In this document: one piece after another, positions 14,181 to 14,725 of the stretch
How positions within the stretch are numbered: the first letter of the stretch is position 1
Layout: each line of letters begins with the position of its first letter
Assembly (NCBI GenBank): GCA_902805985.1
Contig: CADCUW010000351.1
Span: 1 to 14,725 of the forward strand
Length of the DNA stretch: 14,725 nt
Reading direction: 5' to 3'
From: an uncultured Rubrobacteraceae bacterium
GTDB taxonomy: Bacteria; Actinomycetota; Rubrobacteria; Rubrobacterales; Rubrobacteraceae
Made by a program: the position numbers and the translations under genes
Notes under the pieces: model-generated
Told to the model about the DNA's origin: nothing
Databases searched by the model: none
The model's input: only the letters and a program-made list of their open reading frames with translations

Positions 14181-14725
14181 CGTTGTCCCCCTTGGGAAAG
14201 TGTTTGCGTAGCGTTCTGACTTGCGTTTTTTGGACCCCGATCCGGTCCCCGAGCGAGGACCTTCCTGGCGACCAGCAGGTAGGTTATGGGCACGAGGGCG
14301 AGCAGCGCCACCGAGGCGAGGGGTCCCGGTGCCAGCCGTCCGACGAGGGTGAGCGCCTGGTCCCCGGCGAAGTAGCCGCCGAGCATCAGGAGCCCGGCCT
14401 TGGGGACCGTCGCCGCGGCCGTCCACGCCAGGAAGCGACCGTAGCCGACCCTCGTAAGCCCGGCCGCGACGAAGACCGACACCGCCGCGAAGTCCGCGAC
14501 CTTGGCCCCCACCAGCGCCTTACCCCCGTTGCGCCCGAACGAGGCCTCCATCGCCGAAAGCTTCTCCCCGGTGAGGCCGAGGCGGGCGAGCAGGCGGCCG
14601 GCACGCGGGTGGCGCGCGGATCGGCCGAGGAGGTAGTAGAGGGTGTCCCCGGCAAGATCGGCCGTCACGGCGACCGCGTAGGCGAGGGGCCAGCCGATCA
14701 GGCCCGCGGCGACCAGCAGCCCGGC
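14177..14725 (-). CDS. DedA/VTT-family membrane protein, partial
   Basis: The frame is open to the end of the window, so the 5' end is missing. About 182 residues remain. The first visible helix (AGLLVAAGLIGWPLAYAVAV) runs into DLAGDTLYYLLGRSARH, matching the DedA G-D-x3-Y-x2-G-R motif. A second amphipathic stretch, FGRNGGKALVGAKVADFAAV, stands where DedA proteins normally carry R-F-x-P-x-x-R. The two arginines are absent here, so it is a divergent member. Three more helices follow (LAWTAAATVPKAGLLMLGGY, LASVALLALVPITYLLVARK). DedA/VTT proteins help move lipids such as undecaprenyl phosphate across the membrane, which would suit coupling to a lipid glycosyltransferase; that link is inferred. 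GTG 14668 is an internal in-frame codon, not the start. Confidence 0.8.
   Translation of the reverse strand, partial: AGLLVAAGLIGWPLAYAVAVTADLAGDTLYYLLGRSARHPRAGRLLARLGLTGEKLSAMEASFGRNGGKALVGAKVADFAAVSVFVAAGLTRVGYGRFLAWTAAATVPKAGLLMLGGYFAGDQALTLVGRLAPGPLASVALLALVPITYLLVARKVLARGPDRGPKNASQNATQTLSQGGQR

Noticed and set aside
14181..14426. N-terminal extension of the glycosyltransferase to 532 aa
   Set aside because: It overlaps the DedA-like gene out of frame; MKVLIANDTYPP at 14180 with GGGGG upstream is the family start.
1..14725. tRNA, rRNA or CRISPR array
   Set aside because: No cloverleaf, conserved rRNA stretch or regularly spaced direct repeats were found by eye.

Overview
The window is about 14.7 kb of very GC-rich bacterial DNA with actinobacterial habits: GTG and TTG starts, GC-rich third positions, and TANNNT -10 boxes set 6-7 bases before start codons, which suggests leaderless mRNAs. 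The gene types and protein style suggest a deep-branching actinobacterium such as Rubrobacter. That assignment is inference, not a database result.

Left part (1-6.2 kb), ordinary chromosomal genes. There is an MFS exporter with a one-base frameshift, a small class I methyltransferase, a minus-strand S9 serine peptidase that carries an N-terminal multi-pass membrane segment but has a phase change and an in-frame TGA, a YgjP-type zinc metallopeptidase, and a divergent DnaQ-like DEDDh exonuclease.

Middle (6.2-6.7 kb), 511 bases without a gene but rich in inverted repeats. It holds a 9-bp hairpin, a 157-bp element closed by 25-bp arms, and a 93-bp MITE-like element with perfect 13-bp terminal repeats.

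Right part (6.7-14.7 kb), a long minus-strand gene series. It reads DedA-like membrane protein, GT4 glycosyltransferase, a protein with an AI-2E-like membrane N-terminus and a long helical domain, an unrecognised 362-aa protein, an unrecognised ~190-aa protein, and two small overlapping unrecognised proteins. Most junctions overlap or carry a good ribosome-binding site. The series is interrupted by a plus-strand element of about 1.9 kb made of a 64-aa ORF coupled to a large serine recombinase. Its two ends carry matching 21-base half-sites (18/21) in inverted orientation, each next to a TT. This is what attL and attR of a serine integrase should look like. Joining the inner halves gives a 44-bp near-palindromic attP; joining the outer halves puts attB near the start of the ~190-aa gene. 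This predicted minimal integrative element, together with the unrecognised operon it sits in, is the most interesting content.

At least five genes need one-base corrections, several at G/C runs or GC repeats. Sequencing error and real decay cannot be separated from this sequence alone, so the broken genes are described both as they stand and as they would read when repaired.
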